Notes under the pieces: model-generated
Told to the model about the DNA's origin: nothing
Databases searched by the model: none
What the model saw: only the letters and a program-made list of their open reading frames with translations
Position numbers and translations under genes: made by a program
Assembly (NCBI GenBank): GCA_027257055.1
Contig: JAPVLO010000097.1
Location: 868,001-932,000, forward strand
Length of the DNA stretch: 64,000 nucleotides
Origin: Cephalopachus bancanus
Taxonomy: Eukaryota > Chordata > Mammalia > Primates > Tarsiidae
Direction: 5' to 3'
Shown here: positions 12,785 to 25,469 of the stretch, piece after piece
Position numbering within the stretch: the stretch's first letter is position 1
Layout of the letters: each line of letters begins with the position of its first letter

Positions 12785-13079
12785 TAAGTAGGGTTTGCCA
12801 CTTGGAAACACCTACATAAAGGGACCCAATCAGAGATGGGGGAATGGTGGGTGCGACCGTTGTGGTGGGCATGGGCTAGGCCCAGGAGAAGGGACGGCTT
12901 TCAGAGCAGCTGAATATGGATTCCTGGGGCAGAGAGGCAGAATTGCAAGTTTTGACAGACCTCCCTGGGGAGGATAGCTCTGTGTAGGGACTGGCTCAGG
13001 TGCAGGTGATGGGGAGTGCCTGATGGTCACGCTCTGTTCTTCTCTGGCTAAATAAGGCAATTAGAATAATTTGTGTGCA

Positions 13080-13373
13080 CTGGGCACGGTGGCTCACGCC
13101 TGTAATCCCAGCACTTTGGGAGGCAGAGACGAGAGAATTACCTGAGCCCAAGGATTTGGCACCAGCCTGAGCAACTTGGGGAGACCTCGTCTCTACATTA
13201 AATTAAAAAATTAGCTGGGCGTGGGGGCACATGCCTGTGGTTCCAGCTCTTGGAAGGCTGAGGTGGAAGGATCGCCGGAGCACAGTAGATCGACACTGGG
13301 GTGGCCGTGAGCGTGCCACTACACTCCCGTCTGGGTGACAGTGAGACTCTGACTTAAAAAAAAGAAGAAAAAA
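13080..13373 (+). mobile_element. Alu SINE
   Basis: GGGCACGGTGGCTCACG head, tail AAAAAAAAGAAG. Near-perfect 15-bp duplication AGAATAATTTGTGTG. Confidence 0.95.
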
Positions 13374-13494
13374 AGAATAATTTGTGTGTAAATGTACTTA
13401 TTGTCAGAGCTGAAGACAAGACTGGGGTCCCCAACCAAGAAGGATGATTAACAAAATTCATGCACCAAAGTCTTGCATACTTTGTTTCATCTTT

Positions 13495-13745
13495 ATTTTC
13501 TCTTCTTTATTTTATATTTGGGGATACACATGTGTATTCTTATGTGAATATATTGTCTAGTGGCAGGGATTGGGTCTCAGCTGGAACTTTCCTGAGGTAG
13601 TGAACAATGTACCCCATGGGCAATATCTGACCCCTAACCCTCCTTGCCATCTCCCCCCTTAGTAGTGTCACCATTGTCTATTATTTCCATTTTTGTGACC
13701 ATTTAGCTCCTGCATATGAGTGACAACATTCGGAGTGTGCACAAA
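13495..13745 (-). mobile_element. L1 3'-end fragment
   Basis: Antisense L1 3' UTR pattern: TTATATTTGGGGATACAC, GTAGTGAACAATGTACCCC, CTTAGTAGTGTCACCATTGTC, TTTAGCTCCTGCATATGAGTG. Confidence 0.65.
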
Positions 13746-14638
13746 CTCAAGACAAATTGGATGCCTTAATTATAACTTATAAATATCAAAAAATAATGAT
13801 GAGATTAGGGTCTAGCTTTGAAATGGATGACAGTGAAATGTTCACCTGTGCCTACTGTGGAAATTTAATTATATTCTCTGTGTTGATAATGACAGCATTT
13901 AGCATAGACTGGGATAAAAACCACTCTTCAAACACATTATTCATCACTAGCTATCAGTACTACTCAATAACTACTGCAGAAGACATTCACGTAAACAAAC
14001 ATGTGACCGGAGCTGATACAGAAGAAGAGTCCAGGATGCGAATGAATTTGATATTATTCCTTCTCCGGGCATAGATTTTTTTGGGGGGGTACCATATCTG
14101 ATTTTCATACATCCCTGTTTTGGGTGTATATGCATTCAACTCTAAGGAAATGCAAAAATATACTGTGACCCTAGAAAAATTCCTGTGGAACTTGGTTGCA
14201 TATAATCCTATAGATGAAATACCTCGGGGTCTCCATTCATCCCGTTTGTGCTTAGAGGAATATGGGGTGGGACAGTTTGGTGGGCATGGAGTAGACCCAG
14301 CCTGAGGTACCAGGGCTGGGGCATGAGGTTGCCTGGCCAGGGATGTACTGGGCAGGAAATGAAATTCATATTCTAAAGGAGAACAAAGGTCAAAGTTGTG
14401 TTAATACGTCTAAAACCTGATGATCAGTAGGCAGAAGAAGCCAAAGTTCAGAGACAAATCTCCGACCAGAGAAAGCAGCAAAGCCAGGAGGAGGCAGAAT
14501 CTGGAAGGGCGGATGAGGGGTGGCCTGAGGAAGTCATGAGACCGATTGAGTTCTGGGTAGCTGGGTTTTATGTGGCTCTGTGTGGGCTTGCTTGGATATC
14601 CTAGTTAAGCTCAAGCCTCATTCCTTGCAAAACTGAGA
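13746..14638. other. Intergenic sequence, nothing recognised
   Basis: The 105-codon frame at 13757-14074 has no recognisable domain, no splice context and no neighbour support, so no gene is called. Confidence 0.4.
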
Positions 14639-14925
<287 letters not shown>

Positions 14926-15006
14926 TCGAACCAGTAATGTTAAAATTGTGTCAGGCTTAGGAGTAAGAGTTTATCCAAGGAAAAGTGTAATCAAGAGTGG
15001 GTTGAA

Positions 15007-15299
15007 GCTGGGCTTGGTGGCTCAGCCTCTAATCCCAGCACTTTTGGAGGCTGAGGTAAGGGGATTGCCTGAGCCCACGGGTTCGAGACCTGCCTGGGCA
15101 ACTTGGCGAGACTTCACCTCTACAATAAAATCAAAAAAATTAGCTGGGTGTGGTAGCGCGCACCTGTAGTTCCAGCTACTTGGAAGGCCGAGGTGGAAGG
15201 ATTGCAGGAGCCCAGCAGGTTGAGGCTGCGGTGGCTGGGAGTGTGCCACTGCACTCCAGCCTGGGTGACAGAGTGAGACTCCTACTCAAAAAAAAAAAG
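15007..15299 (+). mobile_element. Alu SINE, young type
   Basis: GCTGGGCTTGGTGGCTCAGCC head. Target duplication AAGAGTGGGTTGAA / AAGAGTGGTTTGAA. Confidence 0.95.
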
Positions 15300-16287
15300 A
15301 GTGGTTTGAACAACAGATCCTTGTCATTTCTCAAGAGAGAACTCAAGAGGTGGGTGGTTCAGGTTGTCTTGGGTCATCAGCGGTGTCACAAGTCTGGGTT
15401 CAGCTTTTCTGGGATTTTCTTGACTTTTATTACAGCTATTAAGACGACCACCACAGCTGTCTCTATTAGATTTTCTGAAAACAAAAAGGACATTTCTTTT
15501 TATCAGGGAGAACAACTTTCCATGACCTTCTCTCTGATTCTGTGGGCCTGGACTGGGTCACAAGCCAGTTTCCGGCAACGAGCAAGGGTAGGAAAGCCAG
15601 TGTATAGCATTTTCGACTTTTATCAGCCAGAAAGGAAGAAAAACTCATGGCAATGGTGACTGTGAGAGAGAACGGCATCACTGGCCTCAGCCTTTGAATG
15701 CTCTGGGGCCTTTAAGGGCTTGTTTAGAAAATATAAAGAAATTGCAATCACACTGCAATTTCACATCACAGCCAAGCTTTTCAATTGCTCTCCATCCTGG
15801 ATGAAAGAACAGTTATTGACTCATCAGAACTATTCTTGAAAACCTAAATGTGAGACCAACAGGAAACTGGTGTTTCCTTTCCTGCCTCCTGGAGCTGGGA
15901 GGACCTGGTTGAGAATTGTCTGCAGAGGAAAAATGATGGTTTGGGGGAATGTGTCAGAATCCGTAATGGAGTGCGTGTTGATTTGAATTGTATTGCTCAT
16001 CAGAGAATCTGTCACCTGCCAGCTACCACGTGACAAATGTTCCATCCACAAAATGAATTTTACATGGAAAATATATCGAGTCTACCCTCGGAGTCAGCTT
16101 TCATCACGTCTTTCTCTGAATCAAGTCAATGCTATGTGCCACTGCTATGTGTTCATGTATCTAAACAGTTTATAGCTGTAAGCCCTGTAGCAGGACTGAA
16201 ATTTATCCACAGTGTGCTAGATAGTTCTACAGTTAGCCCTGGCTACGTTAGGAAAACTATGTTTTTCAGAATCCCTTCCCCTCTGTG
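15300..16287. other. Intergenic sequence, nothing recognised
   Basis: Unique-looking. The 169-codon frame starting at 15150 begins inside an Alu and shows no conserved domain. Confidence 0.45.
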
Positions 16288-16873
16288 GATTTTTAAAAAG
16301 TTTATTATAAAGATGTGGGGTACAATTCAGGGTTAGGTAAACAAACGTTGATTATGCAGGTACCCTTGTTGATGAGGTGTGCCCCTCCCTCCCCTGGCAG
16401 TTTCCCTCAACTGCCAACGCCACTCTCCTCCCCTGACAGTTTCCCACTACTGCCAATCCCTTTCTTATAGTATTATAATTGTTCAAGTTCCACTTATGAG
16501 AATATATGGTACTGTGTTATCTGTTTCTGTGATAGATCACTGAGTCTGATCGACTCTAAATCCATGGATTTTTTTAAACTTTATTTTATTATAGAGATGT
16601 GGGGTACAAGTTAGGTTTAGGTACATACGTAGTCTATGTGCAGATGAAATTTGGGCCTCCAACTGGTCCTCACTTCTCCTGGTTTAGGACCAGGTACCCT
16701 TTGTGTTGTTTTTTTTGCTCCCCCACCACCTCCCCTGGCAGTGTCCCGAGACTGCCGATCTCTCCCTTGTGCTATTGTGATTAATGTTCTGGTCCCACTT
16801 ATGAGTGAGAACATGTGGCTTTTGGTTCTTTGTTTCTGTGATAGATCGCTAAGAATGATTGTCTCTAATTCCA
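16288..16873 (-). mobile_element. Two head-to-tail short L1 3' ends
   Basis: Two antisense copies of the same L1 3' terminus lie in tandem (about 16288-16565 and 16566-16873). Each runs from a T/A tail (GTTTATTATAAAGATGTGGGG; TTATTTTATTATAGAGATG) to the same L1 position (CTCTAAATCCAT; CTCTAATTCCAC). CTCTGTGGATT lies on both outer sides, as a target duplication. The same L1 end occurs at 752-1073. Confidence 0.7.
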
Positions 16874-17138
16874 CCCTCTGTGGATTCTAGTTAGAATTGG
16901 CCAGAAGAGACACATGTATAAGATTGGACAGGCAGAAGGGATGTTGTAGCCATTTTTCTCTGGAGCTTTTTGTAAGCTAATACTGCAGCTGTCAGATGAG
17001 TGATGTCCAATGGGTCTTAGCCCATCCTTGCTCCATTCCTCTCAATGTCCAGCACAGAAGTCACCAGAAAGTTGAATTGCAGAAGTGGGAGAATAGAGCC
17101 ATACCCTGGGAGAACAGAGACTTAACATGGAGGTTTCT

Positions 17139-17416
17139 AGGACAGACGTGGTGGCTCCTACCTGTAATCCCAGCACTTTGGGAGGCTGAGACAGGAGGAT
17201 TGCTTGACTCAGGAGTTCGAGACTGGCCTGGGAAACTTTGTCTCTACACAAAATTTTAAAAAACATTGTGGCGCACACCTGTAATCCCAGCAACTCCAGA
17301 GGCTGAGGTGGGATGATTACTTGAGCCCAGGAGGTTGAGACTGCAATGAGCTGTGGTTGTGTCACTGACCTCCAGCCTGGGTGACAGAATGAGACCCTGT
17401 TTCTTTAAAAAAAGAG
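17139..17416 (+). mobile_element. Alu SINE, older
   Basis: GGACAGACGTGGTGGCTCC head, shortened middle, tail CTTTAAAAAAAGAG. Confidence 0.91.
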
Positions 17417-17983
17417 AGATAGAAGTTTCTGAGGTGGAAGTCCCAGGAGCCCACAGGCTCAAGGCTATGGCTTAGGAGTGGGGACCAGAAGTGGAATATC
17501 CGGGAAAGTCCAGACCGTATTCTTGGAAGAGACTTTGAGGGATGCACCCAGAAAGCCCCAGGACTTGTAGGGAAAGCAGAAGGAAGCATAGGAGAGGAGA
17601 ATGGTTGCGGGCCCTATAAGTTTACCTTTTCAGTTTAAGTCCTGGATCTAAGGTCAAAGGTCAAGGGTAAATCCTATCTTGATCCTTGCTTTCCTTGGGC
17701 GTTAAATGGGGAAAATGACATCCCTTCTGTGGACGATTGTCAGCTGTTCAGCATAGGGCAGGAACCCGGTGATGGGGATCACCGTCGTCAGCTTCCAACT
17801 GTTAGGAAGAAAAGCGGTTTGCAACGAGCCTCCATATTTCCTTAAGATGCCCCCACTTCCCTTTGGAATTCTAAAATCTGGATAATGAATATACTTATAC
17901 TTGTTTCCATTTTTGACTTTTGTTCTCTTATCAAGCCAATGGTGCATCTTATAATGTTTGATTCTCTGAATCTAGGAAACATA
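17417..17983. other. Intergenic sequence, nothing recognised
   Basis: No gene or nameable repeat seen up to the mariner element. Confidence 0.4.
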
Positions 17984-18919
17984 TGAGGTCTGACAATTAG
18001 GTTTGCAAACTCATCCTGGAAAAAGTGCTACATCCCTCATTGCTGAATATCTCTACAGTCACCTTTGAAGTACTCCTCTTGGGAAGCTAGGCAGTGACAC
18101 CAGCACCTAGTCCACCCATCAAAGCAATCCTGGAACTCTTTCTGGAATGGCCATCAGAGCTGTCATCATATTCCCCTTGATGTCCTGAATGTCATCAAAA
18201 TGTCTTCCTTTCAATATTTACTCTATCTTTGCATAAAGAAAAAAGTCACTGGGGGTCAGATCAGGTGAGTAGGGAGGGTGTTCCAATACAGTTATTTGTT
18301 TACTGGCTAAAAACTCCCTCACAGACAGTGCTGTGTGAGCTGGTGCATTGTCATGATGCAAGAACTCCTTCGGGATCATTTGTGTAGGCGCTTTTCTCAT
18401 GCCAAGATTTTCAGTTAAGATGCTCCTAACTGTTTTTCTATTGGTCTGCTATGCTTCTCATAGTCAGTCGACAATTTTGACGCAAATTTGATGAATTTTT
18501 GCAATATTTTTGTCAGTTCTGCTCGTTACTGGCCATTCTGACCTCTCTTCATCAGTGACCCTTTCTCTCCCCTCAGAAAAATGTTTCGCCCATTTGTACG
18601 CTGCCGTTTTCTTCATGGCACTGTCCCCATATACTTGGACTAACATGTCCCTGATTTCACTTCCACTCTTGCCAAGTATAACAAGAAATTTAATGTTTGT
18701 TCATTGCTCTGGTTCAAGCTCCCACATTCTCTCAACGGCACACAAAAACACGCAATAACGATAATGACCACCACTCAGCAAGACACCGCCACACGTCGAC
18801 ACAAACACAGCTGTGAGACACTGATCTACCAAGGTTGTGAGACCTTACCCAGTTGTTTGTACAATGCTGCCAATGCAAGAGCACAGCAGCAAGTTCATGA
18901 ACTTCATTGCCCGGCTTTG
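17984..18919 (-). mobile_element. Internally deleted mariner DNA transposon
   Basis: 936 bp flanked by TA (17982-17983, 18920-18921). The left inverted repeat is TGAGGTCTGACAATTAGG; the right is a diverged mirror (GAACTTCATTGCCC). On the minus strand, a transposase N-terminal helix-turn-helix (KKTAAYKWAKHFSEGRERVT, DEERSEWPVTSR) joins, after stops, almost directly to the C-terminal catalytic end (HHDNAPAHTALSVREFLASK, PPYSPDLTPSDFFLY). The middle, with the first two catalytic aspartates, is missing, so the element cannot transpose itself. Families of this TIR type are known from several mammals and insects. Confidence 0.9.
18218..18646 (-). pseudogene. Mariner transposase remnant (N- and C-terminal parts fused by deletion)
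   Basis: Two open pieces remain. 18464-18646 holds the DNA-binding part; 18218-18400 holds the third acidic residue of the D,D34D triad in HHDNAPAH and the downstream PPYSPDLTPSDFF motif. Stop codons lie between them, and about 150 central residues of a normal 340-350-residue mariner transposase are absent. It is dead. Confidence 0.88.
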
Positions 18920-19097
18920 TATCCTTTACTTGCGCTTCATGTGGGTACAAAGGTGCAGGGTACAGTCTTTTGTTCCTTTTTATCTCGTTTTGCCACTAGA
19001 TGGCAAGCCCATTCTGTTATTGCTGCACTGCTCTACCCCACTCCCATGGGAAATGAAGAAATAATTGAATTTTAGTGATAAAAATATAGCTGCAACT

Positions 19098-19383
19098 AGC
19101 CGGATGTGGTGGCTCATGCCTGTAATCCCAGCACTTTGGGAGGCAGAGGCGAGAGGATTGCCTAAGTCCAAGGGTTTGAAACCAGCCTGGACAACTTGGT
19201 GAGACCTCATTTCTACAATCAATAAAAAAAATTAGCCAGGTGTGGTGCATGCCTGTGGTTTCAGTTACTTGGGAAGCTAAGGCAGAAGTATCCCCTGAGC
19301 CCTTCAGGTCGAGGCTGTGATGGCCATGAACAAGCCATTGCACTCCAGCCTGGGCAACAGAGTGAGAGTCTGACTCAAAAAAC

Positions 19384-19400
<17 letters not shown>
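19098..19400 (+). mobile_element. Alu SINE with CA-repeat tail
   Basis: GCCGGATGTGGTGGCTC head, tail AAAACAAAACAAAACAAA running into (CA)n. Confidence 0.94.
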
Positions 19401-19416
<16 letters not shown>

Positions 19417-19421
19417 ACACA
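19400..19421. repeat. (CA)n microsatellite
   Basis: About 11 CA units grown at the end of the preceding Alu A-tail. Confidence 0.95.
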
Positions 19422-19544
19422 GCTTAAACTTTGCAATGAAATAAAATGAAGGTAATTTCAAATGGACAGATTATCAAAATGTGAAGTTTCAAAAACAGAA
19501 TAACAAAACTTCACACAAACACTCCCTGTGGCCATTCTTTCTTT

Positions 19545-19660
19545 AAACATTTACTCTGCTCCCACGAGAATGTAAGCTCCTTGCATATAAGGGCTGTGTT
19601 ATAAAATCTTTCTGTGTCCTGCACTTAGGCTTGTATCAGGCCCGGTGGATTTCTTTCTTG
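19545..19660 (+). repeat. Possible L2 3'-end fragment
   Basis: CCCACGAGAATGTAAGCTCC, TTGCATATAAGGGCTG and GTGTCCTGCACTTAGGC follow the L2 3' order. Degenerate. Confidence 0.45.
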
Positions 19661-19680
19661 GGAGTGATTTAAAAATTGAA

Positions 19681-19822
19681 CCTGGTAGCTCTAGCTACTT
19701 GGAAGGCTGAGGCAGAAGGATCACCTAAGCCCAGAAGGTCGAGGCTGCGGTGGCTGTGAGTGTGCCACTGTACTCCAACCTGGGCAACAAAGAATGAGAC
19801 TCCAACTCAAAAAGAAAAAATG
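19681..19822 (+). mobile_element. Alu right-arm fragment
   Basis: Only the right monomer is present (GCTACTTGGAAGGCTGAGG to GAGACTCCAACTCAAAAAG). Confidence 0.9.
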
Positions 19823-20688
19823 AATCTGGAGAAGAGAAAGGTCCTTGGGAATTTGTTGTGCATGTCAAGTAAATACAAGACAAAAAAAAATCTTAAAATT
19901 GACATCTCCTTTGTGAAAATACAAGAAGTGATTTGCTTGAAACAGTAGCAAGAGGGATTCCAGTGAGACTGAGGGAAGAACTTCCTGTCACAGAAGCTGT
20001 AAGTTCCAGGAGTGAACAGCCAAGGACAATAGCAGTTCTGCTACCCAACTTATACCTCCCAGTGGGAGGATAGGAATAGTTGACTTCCCAAACTCGCCTC
20101 ATCTCTCTATGAGACGGTGTGCTTTCCTCCCGTGTTGCAAATCATTGGTGGTATTTTCTCAACTGATGAAAGTCAGCTTTGAGGATTTATTTTTTGAGTT
20201 GACATCAAAGCACTTCATAGATGGTCTTCATGACCGTGGGCTGGTGTGGATTTCTGTATAGATACAAAACCTCGAAGCTGAGTGAGAAAAGATTCAAGGT
20301 CTTCTGGTGATTCAGAGATTGAGCAGATTGGGAGCTCTCCTCATTGTCCAGGATATGTTACCTTTCAAAGGTCACACGAGTTTTATACACCGAATAAAAA
20401 AAGACAACTTGTTTTACTCTGAAGGAAACAAGCAAACCCAAACCAACAGCAACTTCCCCTACCCTTCCCAGTCCCCATGAGCCTCAGAGATGTGGCTGTA
20501 CCTTGTAATAACTCTGATCTTTTGACTAAAAAAGAATGCTAATCAGCCCAGCTTTGCTGACCTCCCTGTGTTACCCAGTTGCTAAGGAATAGCTAAAGAT
20601 TAGCCGATCACAGGTGAATGGAAATTTCTTCCCTGGGCTTTTGTTTAGTGTTGAAAAATAGTTTAGGGCATTTGAAAAAAGAAAACCT
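19823..20688. other. Intergenic sequence, nothing recognised
   Basis: Unique-looking, no gene seen. Confidence 0.4.
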
Positions 20689-20972
20689 CTTTTGTTTTGT
20701 TTTGTTTTTGAGTCACTCTGTTGCCCAGGCTACAGTGTAGTGGTATGATCACAATTTATGGCAACCTCTACCTCCTGGGTTGAGATGATCCTTCTGTCTC
20801 AGCTTCCTGAGTAACTGGGACTGCTGGGGTGCACCACCACCCTTTACTAATTAAATGAAAAATTTTTTTGTAGCGACGAGGTCTTGCTATGCTGCCCAGG
20901 CTGGTCTTGAACTCCTGGGCTCAAGCAATCCTCCCACCTTGGCCTCTCAAAGTGCTGGGATTATAGGCATGG
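20689..20972 (-). mobile_element. Alu SINE, older, ends truncated
   Basis: GAGTCACTCTGTTGCCCAGG to GGGATTATAGGCATGGC. The last bases of the left arm are missing. Confidence 0.88.
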
Positions 20973-21437
20973 CTGTTTACATTTTTTACATGACAAACAG
21001 CACTGTAATAAACACCCTTATACATATAATCTTTTCATAATTTTAAGACTATCTCCTAAGGTAAAGTTCTAGAAGCTGGACCAGAGTCTGGTTCTCTTTC
21101 GTTGGTTGTTAGAACGAGTGTAGCATATACCAGACAGCAGGTGTTCTTCATTCGAGGCTATCATTTGGGCCACGTGGGGGCTGGGGGGAAAAGCCCTGGA
21201 GAACTAGTTTCCCTTTATAGTTTCTCTGGGTTTATGCTACTTCTTTTTCTAAACCCCTGGTTTTTAGTTATGGTTAAGCATTACTGGACTCTTATGTAGT
21301 CAGGGGAGAGATACAGACAGAAAGAGAGAGAGAGAGAGAGACAGGGAGAGAGAGAATATTAAAAGAATATTCCTTTTAATCACCATCTTTATTTCATTCT
21401 AGCTTTTGGTTGTGAATAGGAGGGGTGGATTTTTCTA
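20973..21437. other. Intergenic sequence with a GA microsatellite
   Basis: Holds the repeat at 21313-21355. Otherwise nothing recognised. Confidence 0.4.
21313..21355. repeat. (GA)n microsatellite
   Basis: Imperfect AGAGAG run interrupted by CAGGG. Confidence 0.9.
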
Positions 21438-21727
21438 TTTTTTTTTTTTTTTTTTTTGAGTTGGAGTCTCACTTCGTCGCCCAGGATGGAGTGCAGTGGC
21501 ATGCTCATGACCACCTTAGCCTCCACCTGCTGGGCTCCGGCCATCCTTCCGCCTCAGCCTCCCAAGTAGCCGGAACTACAGACGCGCGTTACCACGTCTG
21601 GTTAATTTCTAGAGATGAGGTCTCACCAAATTGCCCAAGCTGGTCTTGAACCCGTGGGATCAGGCAATCCTCTTACCTCGGCCTCCCAAAGTGCTGGGAT
21701 TATAGATGTGAGCCACCGCGCCTGGGC
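21438..21727 (-). mobile_element. Alu SINE, first of a tandem pair
   Basis: GAGTTGGAGTCTCACTTCG to GCCACCGCGCCTGGGC. The middle linker is shortened. Confidence 0.93.
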
Positions 21728-22013
21728 TTTTTTTTTTTTTAGTTGGAGTCTCATTGTTCCAGGCTGGAGTGCAGTGGTATGTTCATGGCCACTCCAGTGT
21801 TAAGCTGCTGGGCTCCAGTGATCCTTCTGCCTCAGTCTTCTAAATAGCCGAAACTACAGGCACATGCTACCATGCCAGGCTAATTTTTTATTTGTTATTG
21901 TAGAGATGTGGTCTCAACAAGTTACCCGGACTGGTCTCGAACCCACGGGCTCAGGCAATCCACTCGCCTCAGCCTCCCAAAGTGCTGGGATTACAGGCTA
22001 AGCCACTGAGCCT
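21728..22013 (-). mobile_element. Alu SINE, second of a tandem pair
   Basis: T-run immediately after the previous Alu head, AGTTGGAGTCTCATTG to AGCCACTGAGCCTCC. Confidence 0.92.
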
Positions 22014-22681
22014 CCTATCTTTCTAATTTTTAATGCTCTAATTTCTAAACCAATATTTCTAATTTCCAAGATTTTAAATCCTGGTACTGCCAACATCATA
22101 GTGGATTTTACTACCTTTCCTTAGAATGCTCCAGATTGTGTGGGAATTTTATTTCTCCTCATTTGCTGGGTAAACCCCTGGATGAGAAAGCTTGTCTCCT
22201 AGAAGGGCACAAATCTGCATCTCTCTCTTTAACTACCCATTCAGCTGCTCTCAGAGAAACCTGAAGGATGCTTTGTTTGTGTGTCTTTTTTCTTCTGTGT
22301 CCATTTCTAACTAAATGCCTCTTTCCAGTGTCTTCATTTCAAGTTCTCAGAGAAAGGCATTAACTGGACCCATCATTCACGGGCATCCCATTGTGGTTGG
22401 GTCTTTGAACCAGTCTATCTCTGGAGCTTCTAGACCTATAGTTGGCAACACTTGGCTAAGCCTCCCTCTCATCTAATCAGTTGCTGGTGAGTGTGTGTGG
22501 GTGTGTGTCACGTAGAAAGGCCCTCTGATGCTCTTGAATTCTGAATGAGGAGAACAGCATTCAAAGGACATCAAACGGTCTTTTTGGGGGATTTCTCCTA
22601 GATTGCCAAACTGGAGAAGAGAAAGCAGGGCAAGAATAGCCCAGCGTTTTGTGTAAAAGGGCTTCTAAAGATGTCTAAACA
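22014..22681. other. Intergenic sequence, nothing recognised
   Basis: Unique-looking, with a short GTGTGTG patch at about 22490-22510. Confidence 0.4.
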
Positions 22682-22988
22682 TCATGTCTGTAATCCCAGC
22701 ACTTGGGAAGCTGAGGCGAGAGGATTGCCTGAGCCCAGGAGCTTGAGACCAGCTTGGGCAACATAGTGAGATCTTTTCTCTATTACAACAACAACAACAA
22801 CAACAACAAAAAACCGTATGTGGTAATGCATGCCTGTAGTCCCAGCTACTTGGGAGGCTGTGAAAAGAGGATCATCTAAGCCCAGGAAATCGAGGCTGCA
22901 GTGAGCTGTGATTGTGCCACTACATACAGCCTGGGCAGTAGAGTGAGACTCCGACTCAAATAAATAAACTAATAAAATACATAAAAAT
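22682..22988 (+). mobile_element. Alu SINE, 5' truncated, with CAA-expanded linker
   Basis: Starts at TCTGTAATCCCAGC, lacking the first about 20 bases. The middle linker is (CAA)n at 22785-22808. Target duplication ATGTCTAAACAT / ATGTCTAAGCAT. Confidence 0.92.
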
Positions 22989-23342
22989 GTCTAAGCATAC
23001 ATTTACTCTGTGACCCAGCAATTTAGGTATTTGCAGAGAAATGAAAACATATGGCCACCAAGACTTGGACAAGAATGTCCCTTTATTTTTGATAACACAA
23101 AACTGAAGAAAGCCCAGGCGTCCATTGAAGTGAGACTGGATAAGCCACTGTGACATAATGATCCAATTGAATGCTACTGCCAACAGAAAGAAAGCTATTA
23201 CTGGTACACACAACCCAGGTGAGTCTCAAAACCACCACGCTGAGTGAAAGAAACCTTATTCCAAAGGGTACACACGATATGATTCCATTTAAGTAAAGTT
23301 TAGGAGAGGCAACCTTTGACATTTTTTAAAAATAAAAAAGTT

Positions 23343-23633
23343 GGCCGGGCTCGGTGGCTCAGCCTGTCATCCCGCGCCTTTGGGAGGCTGAGGTGAGTGG
23401 ATTGCCTGAACCCGCGGGTTCGAGACCCGCCTGGGCAGCGAGACCTCATCTCTACAATAAATCAAAACATCAGCCGGGCGTGGTAGCACGCGCCTGTAAT
23501 TCCGGCTACTCGGAAGGCTGAGGTGGAAGGATCGCCGGAGCCCAGCAGGTCGAGGCTGCGGTGGCCGGGAGCGGCCACTGCACTCCAGTCTGGGTGACAG
23601 AGTGAGACTCCAACTCAAAAAAAAAAAAAAAAA
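23343..23633 (+). mobile_element. Alu SINE, young type
   Basis: GGCCGGGCTCGGTGGCTCAG head, CGCGCCTTTGGG, CGGAGCCCAGCAGGTCGAGG, tail of about 17 A. AAAAGTT occurs on both sides. Confidence 0.96.
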
Positions 23634-23636
23634 GTT

Positions 23637-23880
23637 GGCCAGGCTCTGTGGCTCAGCTTGTAATCCCAGCACTTTGGGAGGCCACCTTGGTGTGACCTTG
23701 TCTCTACAATAAATCAAAAAGTAGCCGGGCGTGGTAGCATGTGCCTGTAGTTCCAGCTACTTGGAAGGCTGAGGCGGAGGGATCGCCGGAGCCCAGCAGT
23801 TTGAGGCTGCGGTGGCTGGGAGCGTGCCATTGTACTCCAGTCTGGGTGACAGAGGACTCCAACTCAAAAAAAAAAAAAAA
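23637..23880 (+). mobile_element. Alu SINE with left-arm deletion, tandem to the previous one
   Basis: GGCCAGGCTCTGTGGCTCAG head. About 50 bases are missing after GGGAGGCC. The right arm is intact. Confidence 0.93.
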
Positions 23881-24017
23881 GTTGTTGCCGCTTAGGGATG
23901 GAGAATGGGGCCTGAGCAGGAAGATGCATTCGTATTTTCTGGAGTGATGGTAAGCTTTACATCTTGAAAGGGATATGGGTTATATAGGCGTATGCATTTG
24001 CCAAAACTTAGCAAATG

Positions 24018-24334
24018 GGCCACGTGCAGTGGCTCATGCCTGTAATCCCAGCACTTTGGGAGGCAGAGGCAGGAGGGTTGCTTGAGCTCAGGAGTTCCAG
24101 ACCAGCCTGAGCAACATAACAAGACTTCGCTGCTCCAAAAAAAAAAAAAAAAAAAAAAAAAATTAGCCAGGTATGGAGGCACACACATATAGTTCCGGAT
24201 ATTTGGGAGGCTGAGGTGGAAGGATTGCCTGAGCCCAGGAGATCAAGGCTGCAATAAGCCATGATGGTACCAATGCACTCCAGCCTGGACAACAGAGTGA
24301 GACGCTGACTCTAGAAAAACAAAACCAAAACAAA
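24018..24334 (+). mobile_element. Alu SINE, older
   Basis: GGGCCACGTGCAGTGGCTC head, 27-A middle linker. Duplication AAAACTTAGCAAATG on both sides. Confidence 0.94.
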
Positions 24335-25125
<791 letters not shown>

Positions 25126-25469
25126 TGATTCATTAGATAAATAACTCCAAGCTATTTTTGATCGTTTAACTTTAGAGTTTTTATATAAAGAAATTCACAA
25201 GTCTGGAAAAAAATTCTTTTGTCAAGTGCTGTCTTCCAATTTTGTCTGTGGATATATTTTTACCATAACCACCTCTTGCCTCTCTGTTGGTTCTGTGCCC
25301 TTGTTGAAATAACATGTAAAATTTACCTTATCAAGGTAAATTCAAGGAGAAAGGCGCTGAGAATACATGGAAAAATCAATGAAAAGTCAGAGAAAAAAAG
25401 AAGTTAATAGTTAACATTCACTGTGGTTGGCGTTATCTTCAACTTTCTCTCATCTTCTTCCTTCAGAAT

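Noticed and set aside
15150..15659. 169-codon plus-strand frame
   Set aside because: It starts inside an Alu and has no recognisable domain, conserved splice context or codon pattern.
18218..18646. A working mariner transposase gene
   Set aside because: Stops separate the pieces and the central catalytic region is deleted.
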